Position numbers and translations under genes: made by a program. This document shows positions 26,316-34,980 of a DNA stretch of 64,000 bases, piece by piece. The stretch comes from Schlegelella_A sp038231215. GTDB taxonomy: Bacteria > Pseudomonadota > Gammaproteobacteria > Burkholderiales > Burkholderiaceae_C. Each line of letters begins with the position of its first letter. Position 1 is the stretch's first letter. The notes below the pieces were generated by a model. That model made no database searches. It was given only the letters and a program-made list of their open reading frames with translations, and was not told the DNA's origin. The stretch lies in contig JBBRLS010000018.1 of assembly GCA_038231215.1 (NCBI GenBank), forward strand, positions 17,259-81,258, in the 5' to 3' direction.

Positions 26316-26779
26316 CCGCGACGACGGTGAGCGAAGCGCCCGCCTTAGTCGGCGAGACCTTCACGCTGCGCGTTCGCATCGCCGACGACGAAATCCCGGC
26401 CTTCGCGAATTCGGTGCACGACCACAACCCGCTGCACCACGACCTGGCCACCGCACTGGCCGCCGGCTATCGTGGCCTGATCGCCTCGGGCACCCAGCTC
26501 GGCAGCATCTTCATGGCCATGACGGCAACCCATTTCGCGCAGCCGACCGCCAGCGGACTGAAGCGATCCGGCGTCGGCATGGGCTTCGACATCCGCTTTC
26601 GCGCACCGGTCTACGCCGACGAGGACATCGACCTGCGCTGGGCCGTGACCGGCATCCTGAAGAAGGACAAGCTCGACGGCTGGATCACCCGTCTCGAGGG
26701 CGAGGCGCGAACCGGCGATACGCTCCTGCTCAGCGGCACGGGCACCCTGCTGCTGCGCTTGCCGAAAGCCGCTGCATGA
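26312..26779 (+). CDS. MaoC-like hot-dog dehydratase
   Basis: This 155-residue protein has a hot-dog fold. The hydratase-2 motif is VHDHNPLHHDLATALAAGYRGLIASG, with the Asp-His pair usual for enoyl-CoA hydration. The C-terminal strand region (GFDIRFRAPVYADEDIDLRW) is conserved. It overlaps both neighbours by 4 nt, so it is cotranscribed and translationally coupled with the exporter and the acyl-CoA dehydrogenase. It is likely a hydratase for the product of that dehydrogenase. Confidence 0.88.
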   Translation: MTATTVSEAPALVGETFTLRVRIADDEIPAFANSVHDHNPLHHDLATALAAGYRGLIASGTQLGSIFMAMTATHFAQPTASGLKRSGVGMGFDIRFRAPVYADEDIDLRWAVTGILKKDKLDGWITRLEGEARTGDTLLLSGTGTLLLRLPKAAA

Positions 26780-27906
26780 TCCTCGACGAAGACCACCGCG
26801 CCGTGCAGGACGCCGTGCGCGCCTACGTGCGGGACCGCATCTCGCCGCACGCCGCGCAATGGGACCGCGAGGGCCACTTTCCGAAGGCCGAGCTGCAGGG
26901 GCTCGCCGCGCTCGGCTGCTACGGCGTCGCCGTGCCCACCGACTACGACGGCGCCGGCCTCGACTACCTGGCGCTCGCCGTCATCCTCGAAGAGATCGCG
27001 GCGGGCGACGGCGCGACCTCGACCATCGTCAGCGTCAACAACTGCCCGGTCTGCTCGATCCTCATGGCCTGGGCCAACGAGGCGCAGAAGGAGCGCTGGC
27101 TGAAGCCGCTGGCGCGCGGCGAGATGCTGGGCGCGTTCTGTCTCACCGAGCCGCACGTCGGCTCGCAAGCCGACGGGCTGAAGACGACGGCCGTGCGCGA
27201 TGGTGCCGACTACGTGCTGAATGGCGTCAAGCAGTTCATCACCAGCGGCAAGAACGGCGACCTCGCGATCGTCATGGCGGTGACCGACAAGGCGGCCGGC
27301 AAGCGGGGCATCAGCGCCTTCGTCGTGCCTACGACGACGCCGGGCTACAACGTGGCGCGTCTCGAAGAAAAGCTCGGCCAGCACGCCAGCGACACCGCGC
27401 AGATCGTCTTCGAGAACTGCCGCGTGCCGGCCGACCACCTGCTCGGCGAAGAAGGCCAGGGCCTGAAGATCGCGCTCTCGGGGCTCGAAGGCGGGCGCAT
27501 CGGCATCGGCGCACAGGCGATCGGCATGGCGCGTGCCGCCTTCGACGCGGCGCTCGCCTACTCGAAGGACCGCGTCGCCTTCGGCAAGCCGATCTTCGAG
27601 CACCAGGCCGTGCAGTTCCGCCTCGCCGGCATGGCGACGCAGATCGAGGTGGCGCGCCAGATGGTGCATCACGCGGCGAGCCTGAAGGACGCCGGCCTGC
27701 CCTGTCTCAAGGAGGCGGCGATGGGCAAGCTCTTCGCCAGCGAGATGGCCGAGCGCGTCTGCAGCGAGGCGATCCAGGTCTTCGGCGGCTACGGCTACGT
27801 GAGCGACTTTCCCGTCGAGCGCATCTACCGGGACGTGCGCGTCTGCCAGATCTACGAAGGCACGTCGGACGTGCAGAAGATCCTCATCGCGCGCGCCCTG
27901 GGCTGA
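26776..27906 (+). CDS. Acyl-CoA dehydrogenase (short/branched-chain type)
   Basis: This 376-residue flavoenzyme has the complete ACAD fold. FAD/substrate segments are FCLTEPHVGSQADGLKTTA and FITSGKNGDLAIVMAV, with the DRVAFGKPIFEHQAVQF helix. The catalytic glutamate is in the C-terminal CQIYEGTSDVQK, as in short-chain and medium-chain enzymes, unlike the second dehydrogenase in this cluster. It overlaps the MaoC gene by 4 nt. The chain specificity is not readable; short branched acyl-CoAs are plausible. Confidence 0.93.
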   Translation: MILDEDHRAVQDAVRAYVRDRISPHAAQWDREGHFPKAELQGLAALGCYGVAVPTDYDGAGLDYLALAVILEEIAAGDGATSTIVSVNNCPVCSILMAWANEAQKERWLKPLARGEMLGAFCLTEPHVGSQADGLKTTAVRDGADYVLNGVKQFITSGKNGDLAIVMAVTDKAAGKRGISAFVVPTTTPGYNVARLEEKLGQHASDTAQIVFENCRVPADHLLGEEGQGLKIALSGLEGGRIGIGAQAIGMARAAFDAALAYSKDRVAFGKPIFEHQAVQFRLAGMATQIEVARQMVHHAASLKDAGLPCLKEAAMGKLFASEMAERVCSEAIQVFGGYGYVSDFPVERIYRDVRVCQIYEGTSDVQKILIARALG

Positions 27907-27914
27907 CCAGCTGC

Positions 27915-27986
27915 TGTCATCCCGAGCGAAGCGAAGGATCTCGCTTGCCGCCAGGTCCGAGATTCTTCGCTGCGCTCAGAATGACA
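27915..27986. repeat. Dispersed palindromic repeat (HPERSEGS-type), copy 2
   Basis: TGTCATCCCGAGCGAAGCGA and an inverse arm ending CTCAGAATGACA surround a variable core. It lies just after the acyl-CoA dehydrogenase stop and before the convergent P450 stop; it could act as a bidirectional terminator. Confidence 0.88.
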
Positions 27987-27994
27987 TGAGATGT

Positions 27995-29458
27995 TCAGCG
28001 GCCCGACCGCGCCGCCAGCTTCATGCGCAGGCCGACCGGAAACATCGCAAACGCCAGCCGCTCGGCCGGCGCCTTGCCCGACTCGGTGCCGACGTCCACG
28101 AGCGTGTAGTTGCGCGCGATCAGCGAGAGCACCATCTTCATCTCCAGCAGCGCCAGGTAGCGGCCGGGGCAGAGCCGCGGGCCGCCGCCGAAGGGCATGG
28201 AGGCGCGATTCAGTGCGCGTGTGCTTTCGGCGCCGCCGTCGAGCCAGCGCGCGGGCCGGAACTCGGCGGCATCGCTGCCCAAGGTCGCCGTGTCGATCGC
28301 GGGCTTGCGCATGACGCAGAAGACGATCGTGCCTTTGCGTATCGGCATGCCGGCGAGCGTCGAGTCGCGATTCGACTCGACGAAGATGAGCGGCGCGACC
28401 GGACGCAGGCGCATCGCCTCGTGAATGCATGCATCGACGTAGTCGAGCCCGCGCGCTCGGTCGAAGTCGTGCAGCACGCGTTCGTCGCCCAGCGTCGCGT
28501 CGACCTCGTCGACCAGCCTTTGCCACGCGTCGCGATCGCGGTGCAGCAGATAGAGCGCCCAGCCGAGCGTGTTGGCGGTGGTGTCTTCGCCGCCCAGCAG
28601 CACGGTCAGCACGTTGCCGGCGATCTGCGCCTCGCTGAGGGCGCTGCCGTCGGCGTCGCGTGCGGCAAGCAAGGCCTCGAGAAGATTGGGCGGCTTGGCG
28701 GCGCGCTCGGGCTCGGCCGCCATGCGCGTGCGCGCCTCCTCGACGAAGCCGCGCACCGCCTTGTGCACCTCGGCGAGGTGACGATCGAAGTCGCGGTCGA
28801 TCGGCAGGCGGACGTGGCGCCAGTAAGGGAATGGCATGTTGATGCGCCGATAGATCATCGGGAAGACCTTGTCGAGGTGCGCTTGCAGCACGTCGTGGCC
28901 GGCCTCGATGGTGTTGACGTCGGAACCGAAGGCGAGGCCCGCCGTCACGTCGACGGTGTAGCGCATGAGCTGCGCCTGCAGGTCGATCGCCTCGCCGCTT
29001 TGCGCCGCGGCGCCGAGGCGGCGGTCGAAGCGCTCGGTGACGCGGACCAGCGACGGAAAGAAGCGCGCCAGGTGACCCGGGTCGAAGGCCGACATGACGA
29101 GCCGGCGCTGCCGCCGCCAGTCGTCGCCTTCGGCGGTGAAGACGCCGTCGCCGCCCATTTCCTTGATGACCGAGCCGACGACGCCGATGCGCTTCCAGCC
29201 GTCGGGACGATCGCGCAGCAGGCCGGCGATGAGCGGGCCGTCGGCGAGCACGACGATGGGCCGGCCGCCGAGCGTGAGGCGGTAGAGCGGGCCGTACTCG
29301 TCGGCCCATCGCTCCAGCCGCTCGTGCATGCGCGGCAGGTCGAGTTGCGGCAGGTTGCCGAGCACGGGCCAGGGGCGCGGGCCGCGCAGGTCCTTCAGCG
29401 ATCGCGGCGCAGGCGCGCGCGCTGGCTCGGCGGCGGCCTCGGTCGACATGTGCTCCAT
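27995..29458 (-). CDS. Cytochrome P450
   Basis: This 487-residue soluble P450 has the I-helix LLGGEDTTANTLGW (near residue 300), the K-helix IHEAMRLRP, the FRPARWLDG meander and the heme loop MPFGGGPRLCPGRYLA with the axial cysteine near residue 430. A proline-rich hinge GPRPWPVLGNLPQLDL lies at about residue 30, the layout of CYP102/fatty-acid-type or CYP110-like enzymes. The ATG at 29458 has AGGAG 9 nt upstream; an ATG three codons on is possible. No dedicated ferredoxin gene is adjacent. It is divergent from the isomerase gene. Confidence 0.92.
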   Translation of the reverse strand: MEHMSTEAAAEPARAPAPRSLKDLRGPRPWPVLGNLPQLDLPRMHERLERWADEYGPLYRLTLGGRPIVVLADGPLIAGLLRDRPDGWKRIGVVGSVIKEMGGDGVFTAEGDDWRRQRRLVMSAFDPGHLARFFPSLVRVTERFDRRLGAAAQSGEAIDLQAQLMRYTVDVTAGLAFGSDVNTIEAGHDVLQAHLDKVFPMIYRRINMPFPYWRHVRLPIDRDFDRHLAEVHKAVRGFVEEARTRMAAEPERAAKPPNLLEALLAARDADGSALSEAQIAGNVLTVLLGGEDTTANTLGWALYLLHRDRDAWQRLVDEVDATLGDERVLHDFDRARGLDYVDACIHEAMRLRPVAPLIFVESNRDSTLAGMPIRKGTIVFCVMRKPAIDTATLGSDAAEFRPARWLDGGAESTRALNRASMPFGGGPRLCPGRYLALLEMKMVLSLIARNYTLVDVGTESGKAPAERLAFAMFPVGLRMKLAARSGR

Positions 29459-29552
29459 CGAAAGTCGCTCCTGTGCAGATCGTGAGGGTTGTACCACCGT
29501 GCGTTCGGGCGGCGCCTCTTGTCGACGCACGGCCGGACAAGTACCCTTTGCC

Positions 29553-30164
29553 ATGCCCGCGACTCCATTGGCCATCGACTTCTACGTCGACTTCTCTTCG
29601 CCCTATACCTACATCGCGTCGGAATGGATCGAGGCGCTGGCCGCAAGGCACGGCCGCACCGTCGACTGGAAGGCGATCCTGCTCGGCGTCACCTTCCAGG
29701 CGGCCGAGCTGCGGAGCCCGGTCAGCCATCCGATCAAGCGCGAATATTCGTTGCACGACTTCGACCGCTCGGCGCGCTTCGCCGGCGTGCCCTTCACCTT
29801 GCCCGATCCCTTTCCGATCGGCACGCAGAACGCGGCGCGCCTGTTCTGGTGGTTGAAGGACGAGCGGCCCGCGTCGGCGGCGCCCTGGGCGCGGCACTGC
29901 CTTCGCGCCTATTTCACGCGCAACGTCAACCTTTCCGATGTCGATGCGCTGAAGCGCCTGGCCGCCGAGTTCGGCATCGACGCCGACGAGGCCGAGGCGG
30001 TGTGGACGGCGCCGACCTGGAAGGCGCGCCTGCGCCAGACCTGCGACGAGGCGATCGCGCGCGGTGTGTTCGGCGCGCCCTTTTTCATCGTCGACGGCGA
30101 GCCGTTCTGGGGCAACGACCGGCGCGCCCAGATCGAGCGCTGGTTGACCGGCGGCCCGTTCTAG
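29553..30164 (+). CDS. 2-hydroxychromene-2-carboxylate isomerase family protein
   Basis: This 203-residue protein has the DsbA/kappa-GST fold. The thiol motif is replaced by FSSPYTYIAS, with the catalytic serine in the position used by HCCA isomerases, and the C-terminus GVFGAPFFIVDGEPFWGNDR carries the conserved cis-proline segment. Family members use glutathione in aromatic ring degradation; here the substrate is unknown. It is divergent from the P450, and a joint detoxification or ring-oxidation role is possible. Confidence 0.88.
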   Translation: MPATPLAIDFYVDFSSPYTYIASEWIEALAARHGRTVDWKAILLGVTFQAAELRSPVSHPIKREYSLHDFDRSARFAGVPFTLPDPFPIGTQNAARLFWWLKDERPASAAPWARHCLRAYFTRNVNLSDVDALKRLAAEFGIDADEAEAVWTAPTWKARLRQTCDEAIARGVFGAPFFIVDGEPFWGNDRRAQIERWLTGGPF

Positions 30165-30201
30165 CCCGGCATCGCCAGACATTTTTCAGGAATTCATCAC
30201 G

Positions 30202-30768
30202 ATGGAATTGCTCGGCTACCTGCGCACGCAGGTCCACGCCAACCGGCTCGCCAATCACCGCCTGCATCACGCCATGCGAACGCTGTCGCGCGAGGAATTC
30301 CTGGCGACGCGAACGAACTTTTTCCCGAGCCTGGCGGAGACGCTCAACCACATCCTCGCCGTCGACCTCTACTACCTCGCCGCACTGCACGGCGAGGCCG
30401 ACATGGCGCGCCAGTGGGATGACGCGCCGGTTTGCGAAACCGTCGCCGATCTCGCCTTTGCGCAGGCAGCCGCCGACCAGCGCTTCATCGATCACGTCGG
30501 CGCGCTTTCGGCGGCGCAACTCGAGGACGTCGTCGACATGGTTCGCAACGAAGGCCGCATCCAGCGCGAGCAGCGCGGCCACGTCATCGCCCATCTGCTC
30601 AACCACCAGGTGCATCACCGCGGCCAGGCGCATGCCATGCTCGCTGGCACCGCCGTCAAGCCGCCGCAGATCGATGAATTCCTGATGCCGAGCGAGGCGC
30701 ACTTTCGTGTCGACGAACTGAAGGCGCTCGGCTGGACCGAGGCGGCGCTGTTCAAGACGGCTGCATGA
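30202..30768 (+). CDS. DinB family protein
   Basis: This 188-residue four-helix bundle protein has the metal-binding histidines of DinB/YfiT-type proteins in AETLNHILAVDLYY and LLNHQVHHRGQAHAML. DinB-fold proteins include thiol-dependent transferases; the function here is unknown. The ATG at 30202 has a weak upstream site (TTCAGGAATTC). It is followed by an AT-rich control region of the VapBC pair. Confidence 0.87.
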   Translation: MELLGYLRTQVHANRLANHRLHHAMRTLSREEFLATRTNFFPSLAETLNHILAVDLYYLAALHGEADMARQWDDAPVCETVADLAFAQAAADQRFIDHVGALSAAQLEDVVDMVRNEGRIQREQRGHVIAHLLNHQVHHRGQAHAMLAGTAVKPPQIDEFLMPSEAHFRVDELKALGWTEAALFKTAA

Positions 30769-30769
30769 G

Positions 30770-30804
30770 GTGTATGATGCACTCAAATCAATAGATTTAT
30801 ACAC
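30770..30804. promoter_or_regulatory. AT-rich operator/promoter of vapBC
   Basis: The segment is strikingly AT-rich in a GC-rich genome. It holds a -10-like TATGAT (30772-30777), an inverted repeat AAATC-AATA-GATTT (30785-30798), and outer arms GTGTAT/ATACAC (30770-30775, 30799-30804). This fits autorepression by a VapBC complex. Confidence 0.6.
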
Positions 30805-30807
30805 ATC

Positions 30808-31047
30808 ATGCGCACGAACATCCTGATCGACGACGCAGTTCTCGATGCAGCCATGCGGGCGGGGCCCTACAAGACGAAGAAAGATGCCGTCGAAGCCGGA
30901 CTGAAGCTGCTCGCCCGGCAGGCTGCATATCGCGAGATCCTGGCCTTGCGCGGCAAGCTGCGCTGGGACGATGCGGCCGAGGCTGGCCGCCGTGTCGTCA
31001 GCGAACCGTCGGTGCAATATGCGGTTCGTCGCAAGCCAAAGAAATGA
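30808..31047 (+). CDS. vapB: VapB-family antitoxin
   Basis: This 79-residue protein starts MRTNILIDDAVLDAAMRAG with an RHH-like DNA-binding N-terminus, then the KTKKDAVEAGLKLLARQA helix typical of VapB/DUF2191 antitoxins, and a C-terminal tail (LRGKLRWDDAAE) that would wrap the toxin. No clear ribosome site precedes the ATG, which lies directly behind the palindromic AT-rich region. It overlaps the toxin gene by 4 nt. Confidence 0.88.
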   Translation: MRTNILIDDAVLDAAMRAGPYKTKKDAVEAGLKLLARQAAYREILALRGKLRWDDAAEAGRRVVSEPSVQYAVRRKPKK

Positions 31048-31445
31048 TCCTCGTCGACTCGTCGGTATGGATCGATTTCTTCAACGGTCATGAAAATGCG
31101 GGCGTCGAACGCCTGGCCGATCTGCTTGCCGACGGCACCGCGCCGCTCACGATGGCCGACCTCGTTCTCTTCGAGGTGTTGCGCGGCTTCCGTGACGAAC
31201 AGGACTTCAACGCCGCACGTCGGACGCTGGCCGCGTTGCCGGTCGTCGAGATCGGTGGCGAAGACGAAGCCGTTCGTGCCGCGCGGCACTACCGCCTGCT
31301 CCGCTCTCGAGGCTTGACCGTGAACAGCCCGGTCGATGTGTTGCTCGCCAGCTTCTGCATCGAGCACGACAGCGCCCTGCTTCACAACGACCGCGACTTC
31401 GATGCGCTCGAGCGTCACGCGGGCCTGCGCGTCTGGCGCCCCTGA
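31044..31445 (+). CDS. vapC: VapC-family PIN-domain toxin
   Basis: This 133-residue PIN-domain ribonuclease has acidic residues in MILVDSSVWIDFF (Asp5), LVLFEVLRGF (Glu), SPVDVLLASFC (Asp) and LLHNDRDFDAL (Asp), the usual quartet. VapC toxins cleave RNA, often tRNA; the target here is unknown. The ATG overlaps the antitoxin stop (ATGA). It ends 3 bp before the next dehydrogenase gene, so the toxin pair sits inside the catabolic cluster. Confidence 0.92.
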   Translation: MILVDSSVWIDFFNGHENAGVERLADLLADGTAPLTMADLVLFEVLRGFRDEQDFNAARRTLAALPVVEIGGEDEAVRAARHYRLLRSRGLTVNSPVDVLLASFCIEHDSALLHNDRDFDALERHAGLRVWRP

Positions 31446-31448
31446 CCG

Positions 31449-32588
31449 ATGGAGAGCATCTACCTCACCCCCGAGCACGAGCTGCTGCGCGACCAGGTGG
31501 CGCGCTTCGTCGCGCGCGAGGTCGAGCCGCACGCGCTCGCCTGGGAAGACGTCGGCCACACGCCGCGCGAGGTGCTGAAGAAGCTCGGCGGCGCCGGCCT
31601 GCTCGGCCTGATGTACGAAGGCGATCACGGCGGCGCCGACGCCGATACGCTCACCAATCTCGTCTTCGCCGAAGCGCTATCGCAATCGACCTTCGGCGGC
31701 TTCATCATCACCGTGCTCGTGCACACCGACATGGCGAGCCCGCACCTGCACCACGCCGGCACCGCGGCGCAGAAGGCGCGCTGGATGCCGGGCATCACGG
31801 CGGGCGTCACCATCACTGCCGTCGCCATCTCCGAGCCGGGCGCCGGCTCCGACGTCGCCGGCATCCGCACGACGGCCAAGCGATCGGCGGACGGCAACGA
31901 GTGGATCCTGAACGGCACCAAGCTCTTCATCACCAACGGCGTGCTGGCCGACCTGTACTTCGTCGCCGCCAAGACCGGCGAAGGCCGGCACGCGATGTCG
32001 ATGTTCATCGTCGAGAAAGGCACGCCGGGCTTTCGCGTCGGCCGCGCGCTCGACAAGTCGGGCTGGCTTTCTTCCGACACGGCAGAGCTGGTGTTCGAGA
32101 ACTGCCGCATTCCGGCCGACCGGCTGCTCGGCGAAGAGAACCGCGGCTTCTACTCGGTGATGAAGAACTTCCAGACCGAGCGCATCGCCCTCGGCGCGAT
32201 GGCCATCGGCCACTGCATGCAGGCGCTCAAGGTGACGCTCGAGCACGTGCGCGACCGCCGTGCCTTCGGCGCGACCTTGTTCGACAAGCAGGTGATCCGC
32301 CAGCGACTGGCGATGCTTGATGCCAAGGTGCGCGCCGCGCGATCGTTCATGTACCACTGCGCCTGGCGCGTCACGCAGGGCCACGACGTGGTCCAGGAAG
32401 TCTCGATGCTGAAGGCGCTGACCGGCGAGCTCGTCAACGAAGTCGTCTCCGGCTGCCAGCAGTTCCACGGCGGCATGGGTTACATGCGCGGCACGGTGAT
32501 CGAGCGGCTCTGGCGCGACGCGCGGGTGCTCGCGATCGGCGGCGGCGCGACGGAGGTGATGCTCGATGAGGTCGCCAAGCGCTATTGA
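31449..32588 (+). CDS. Acyl-CoA dehydrogenase (long/branched-chain type)
   Basis: This 379-residue flavoenzyme has the ACAD motifs VAISEPGAGSDVAGIRTTA, KLFITNGVLADLYF and RAFGATLFDKQVIRQ. Unlike the dehydrogenase at 26776 it lacks the C-terminal YEGT glutamate (LAIGGGATEVML instead). The likely base is the glutamate in NFQTERIALG (near residue 240), the position used by isovaleryl-CoA, long-chain and citronellyl-CoA dehydrogenases. A branched or long acyl-CoA substrate is likely. Its ATG follows the vapC stop by 3 bp. Confidence 0.93.
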   Translation: MESIYLTPEHELLRDQVARFVAREVEPHALAWEDVGHTPREVLKKLGGAGLLGLMYEGDHGGADADTLTNLVFAEALSQSTFGGFIITVLVHTDMASPHLHHAGTAAQKARWMPGITAGVTITAVAISEPGAGSDVAGIRTTAKRSADGNEWILNGTKLFITNGVLADLYFVAAKTGEGRHAMSMFIVEKGTPGFRVGRALDKSGWLSSDTAELVFENCRIPADRLLGEENRGFYSVMKNFQTERIALGAMAIGHCMQALKVTLEHVRDRRAFGATLFDKQVIRQRLAMLDAKVRAARSFMYHCAWRVTQGHDVVQEVSMLKALTGELVNEVVSGCQQFHGGMGYMRGTVIERLWRDARVLAIGGGATEVMLDEVAKRY

Positions 32589-32618
32589 CACGCCGGTTGC
32601 GGCCGGCAGAAAGACGAC

Positions 32619-33407
32619 ATGACGAGCACCCTTCGCATCGAACAGTCGGGCGCCGTTGCCCGTGTCTGGCTGGATCGGCCCGACGTGCGCAATGCGCTCA
32701 ACGGCGTGCTGATCCGGGAGCTGGCGACCACCTTCGCGTCGCTCGCCGCCGACGACTCGGGCGTGCGCGCCATCGTTCTCGGCGGCAGCGGCAAGGCCTT
32801 CTGCGCCGGCGCCGACCTCGCCTTCATGCGCGAGGTCGGCAGCTACACCTGGGAGCAGAACCGCGCCGATGCGGAGGTGCTCGCCGAGATGCTGTGGTCG
32901 ATCTACACCTGCCCGGTTCCGGTGGTGGCGCGCATCCACGGCGACTGCTACGCGGGCGGCCTCGGCATCGCCTCGGTGTGCGACATCCGAGTCGCCGCCG
33001 ACGTCGCGACCTTCTGCCTCAGCGAGGCGCGGCTCGGCCTCTTGCCGGCGACGATCAGCCCCTACGTCGTGCGCGCGATGGGCGAGCAGGCGGCACGGCG
33101 CTACTTCGTCACGGCCGAGCGATTCAGCGCCGCCGAGGCCAAGGCGATGGGCTTCGTGCACGAGCTCTGCGCGGCCGACGAGCTCGACGCCAAGGTCGCC
33201 GCGATGGTCGCGGCCCTGGTCGCTAACGGACCGATGGCGACGCGCGCCTGCAAGCAGCTCGTGCAGGACGTCGCCGGACGCGATATCACGCCGGCGCTGC
33301 GCGCCGAGACGGCACGACGCATAGCAGACATCCGCGCCAGCGCCGAAGGCAAGGAAGGCGTGCAGAGCTTTCTCGAGAAGCGCAAGCCGGGCTGGATCGT
33401 GCCGTGA
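32619..33407 (+). CDS. liuC: Enoyl-CoA hydratase, methylglutaconyl-CoA hydratase type
   Basis: This 262-residue crotonase-fold protein has the oxyanion-hole segments SGKAFCAGADLAFM and HGDCYAGGLGIASVCDI, and the catalytic glutamates region LSEARLGLLPATISPYVVRAMG. The ISPYVVRAMGEQAARRYFVTAERF pattern is that of LiuC-type 3-methylglutaconyl-CoA hydratases, and the nearby mvaB catalyses the next step of leucine degradation. General enoyl-CoA hydratase activity cannot be excluded. The ATG is at 32619; its stop overlaps the next GTG. Confidence 0.88.
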   Translation: MTSTLRIEQSGAVARVWLDRPDVRNALNGVLIRELATTFASLAADDSGVRAIVLGGSGKAFCAGADLAFMREVGSYTWEQNRADAEVLAEMLWSIYTCPVPVVARIHGDCYAGGLGIASVCDIRVAADVATFCLSEARLGLLPATISPYVVRAMGEQAARRYFVTAERFSAAEAKAMGFVHELCAADELDAKVAAMVAALVANGPMATRACKQLVQDVAGRDITPALRAETARRIADIRASAEGKEGVQSFLEKRKPGWIVP

Positions 33408-34039
33408 ACCTCGACCTCACGCACCTCGTCGCCATCGCCGCCGCGCTCGGCTGGGCGAGCGGCCTGCGCCTCTACGCCGTGGTCTTTCTCACCGGGGCGG
33501 CCGGCGCGCTCGGCTGGGTCGACTTGCCGCCCGGCCTGCATGTGCTCGAGAGCCCGTGGCTGCTCGGCGCGAGCGGCGTCATGCTGTTCGTCGAGTTCTT
33601 CGTCGACAAGATCCCCGGCCTCGACAGCGTCTGGGACGCCCTGCACACGCTGATCCGCATTCCGGCCGGCGCCTTGCTCGCCGCGGCAGTGTTCGGCGGC
33701 GACCACGTGACCTGGGAAATCGCCGCCGCACTGCTGGGCGGCACGCTGGCCGCGACCAGCCACGTCGCCAAGGCGACGACGCGCGCTGCCGCCAACACCT
33801 CGCCCGAGCCGTTCTCGAACATCGCCCTGTCGCTGTTCGGCGACGGGCTGGTGCCGCTTGCGCTCTGGCTGTCGTGGGCGCATCCGGTGGCCTTCTTCGT
33901 CGCCCTCGCCTTCGCGCTGGCGGTGATGGTCGCGACGATATGGATCCTGGCGCGCTTCCTGCGTCGCGCCGCGAGCGCCGTCTCCCTGCGCTATCGTCGG
34001 CCGATGCCCCCTGCCGCCCACATCGAGGTGAACCGATGA
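33404..34039 (+). CDS. DUF4126 membrane protein
   Basis: This 211-residue protein has about five to six hydrophobic segments. Family marks are ASGLRLYAVVFLTG, FVEFFVDKIPGLDSVWD and the SHVAKATTRAAANTSPEPFSN loop. Function is unknown. The GTG start overlaps the liuC stop and its own stop overlaps the mvaB ATG, so it is translated as part of the liuC-mvaB unit. Confidence 0.88.
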   Translation: MNLDLTHLVAIAAALGWASGLRLYAVVFLTGAAGALGWVDLPPGLHVLESPWLLGASGVMLFVEFFVDKIPGLDSVWDALHTLIRIPAGALLAAAVFGGDHVTWEIAAALLGGTLAATSHVAKATTRAAANTSPEPFSNIALSLFGDGLVPLALWLSWAHPVAFFVALAFALAVMVATIWILARFLRRAASAVSLRYRRPMPPAAHIEVNR

Positions 34040-34980
34040 GCGCCTTTCCTTCGAAGGTCACGCTGGTCGACGTCGGGCCGCGCGACGGGCTGCAGAACGA
34101 GAAGCAGAACGTCGACGCGGCGGTCAAGATCGAGCTCGTGCATCGCCTGCAGGCGGCCGGCCTGCGCGAGATCGAGGTGACGAGCTTCGTCAGCCCGAAG
34201 TGGGTGCCGCAGATGGCCGACAACGTCGCGGTCCTCGCCGGCATCGCCAGGAAGCCCGGCGTTCGCTACTCGGTGCTGGTGCCGAACATGAAGGGGCTCG
34301 ACGCCGCGCTTTCGGCGCCGCGCGCGCTGTGGCCCGACGAGATCGTCGTCTTCGGCGCGGCGACCGAAGCCTTCAGCCATCGCAACATCAACTGCTCGAT
34401 CGCCGAGAGCGTCGAGCGCTTCCGGCCGGTCGTCGCCGCCGCTCACGCGCACGGCATCAAGGTGCGCGGCGCCGTCTCGGTGGCGCTCGGCTGCCCGTAC
34501 CAGGGCGAGGTGAGTGCCGACGAGGTCGAGCACATCGTCAGGCTGATGAAGGAGATCGGCGTCGACCACTGCGGCATCGCCGACACGATCGGCGTCGGCA
34601 CACCGAAGAAGGTACAGGCCGCGATGGAGCGAGCGCTGCGCCACTACCCGATCGCCGAGGTGAGCGGCCATTTCCACGACACCTATGCGCAGGCGGTGGG
34701 CAACGTCTACGCCGCGCTCGAGGTCGGCATCGCCACCTTCGACGCCAGCGTCGCCGGTCTCGGCGGCTGCCCGTACGCGAAGGGCGCGACCGGCAACGTC
34801 GCGACCGAGGACGTGCTGTTCCTGCTGAACGGGCTGGGCATCGAGACGGGCGTGTCGATCGATGGCGTGATCGATGCGGCTGCGTTCATTTCCGGCGTGC
34901 TGGGCAGGAAGCCGGTCTCGCGCTCGGCGAACGCGTTGCTCGCCAAGCGCGCCGCAGCGGCCGAGAAGGCAACCGTCTAG
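34036..34980 (+). CDS. mvaB: Hydroxymethylglutaryl-CoA lyase
   Basis: The enzyme splits HMG-CoA into acetoacetate and acetyl-CoA, the last step of leucine degradation. VDVGPRDGLQNEKQ (catalytic Arg-Asp), the metal-binding HFHDTYAQAVGN and the active-site loop GLGGCPYAKGATGNVATED with the conserved cysteine are all seen. It has 314 aa. The final stop TAG overlaps the convergent regulator stop (CTAG at 34977-34980). Two fragments resembling its 3' end lie downstream, at 40927-41010 and 45071-45121. Confidence 0.97.
   Translation: MSAFPSKVTLVDVGPRDGLQNEKQNVDAAVKIELVHRLQAAGLREIEVTSFVSPKWVPQMADNVAVLAGIARKPGVRYSVLVPNMKGLDAALSAPRALWPDEIVVFGAATEAFSHRNINCSIAESVERFRPVVAAAHAHGIKVRGAVSVALGCPYQGEVSADEVEHIVRLMKEIGVDHCGIADTIGVGTPKKVQAAMERALRHYPIAEVSGHFHDTYAQAVGNVYAALEVGIATFDASVAGLGGCPYAKGATGNVATEDVLFLLNGLGIETGVSIDGVIDAAAFISGVLGRKPVSRSANALLAKRAAAAEKATV

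Noticed and set aside
30785..30798. AT-rich inverted repeat as an attachment site of a mobile element
   Set aside because: It is present once, lies directly in front of vapB, and no integrase or second copy was found; an operator explains it better.
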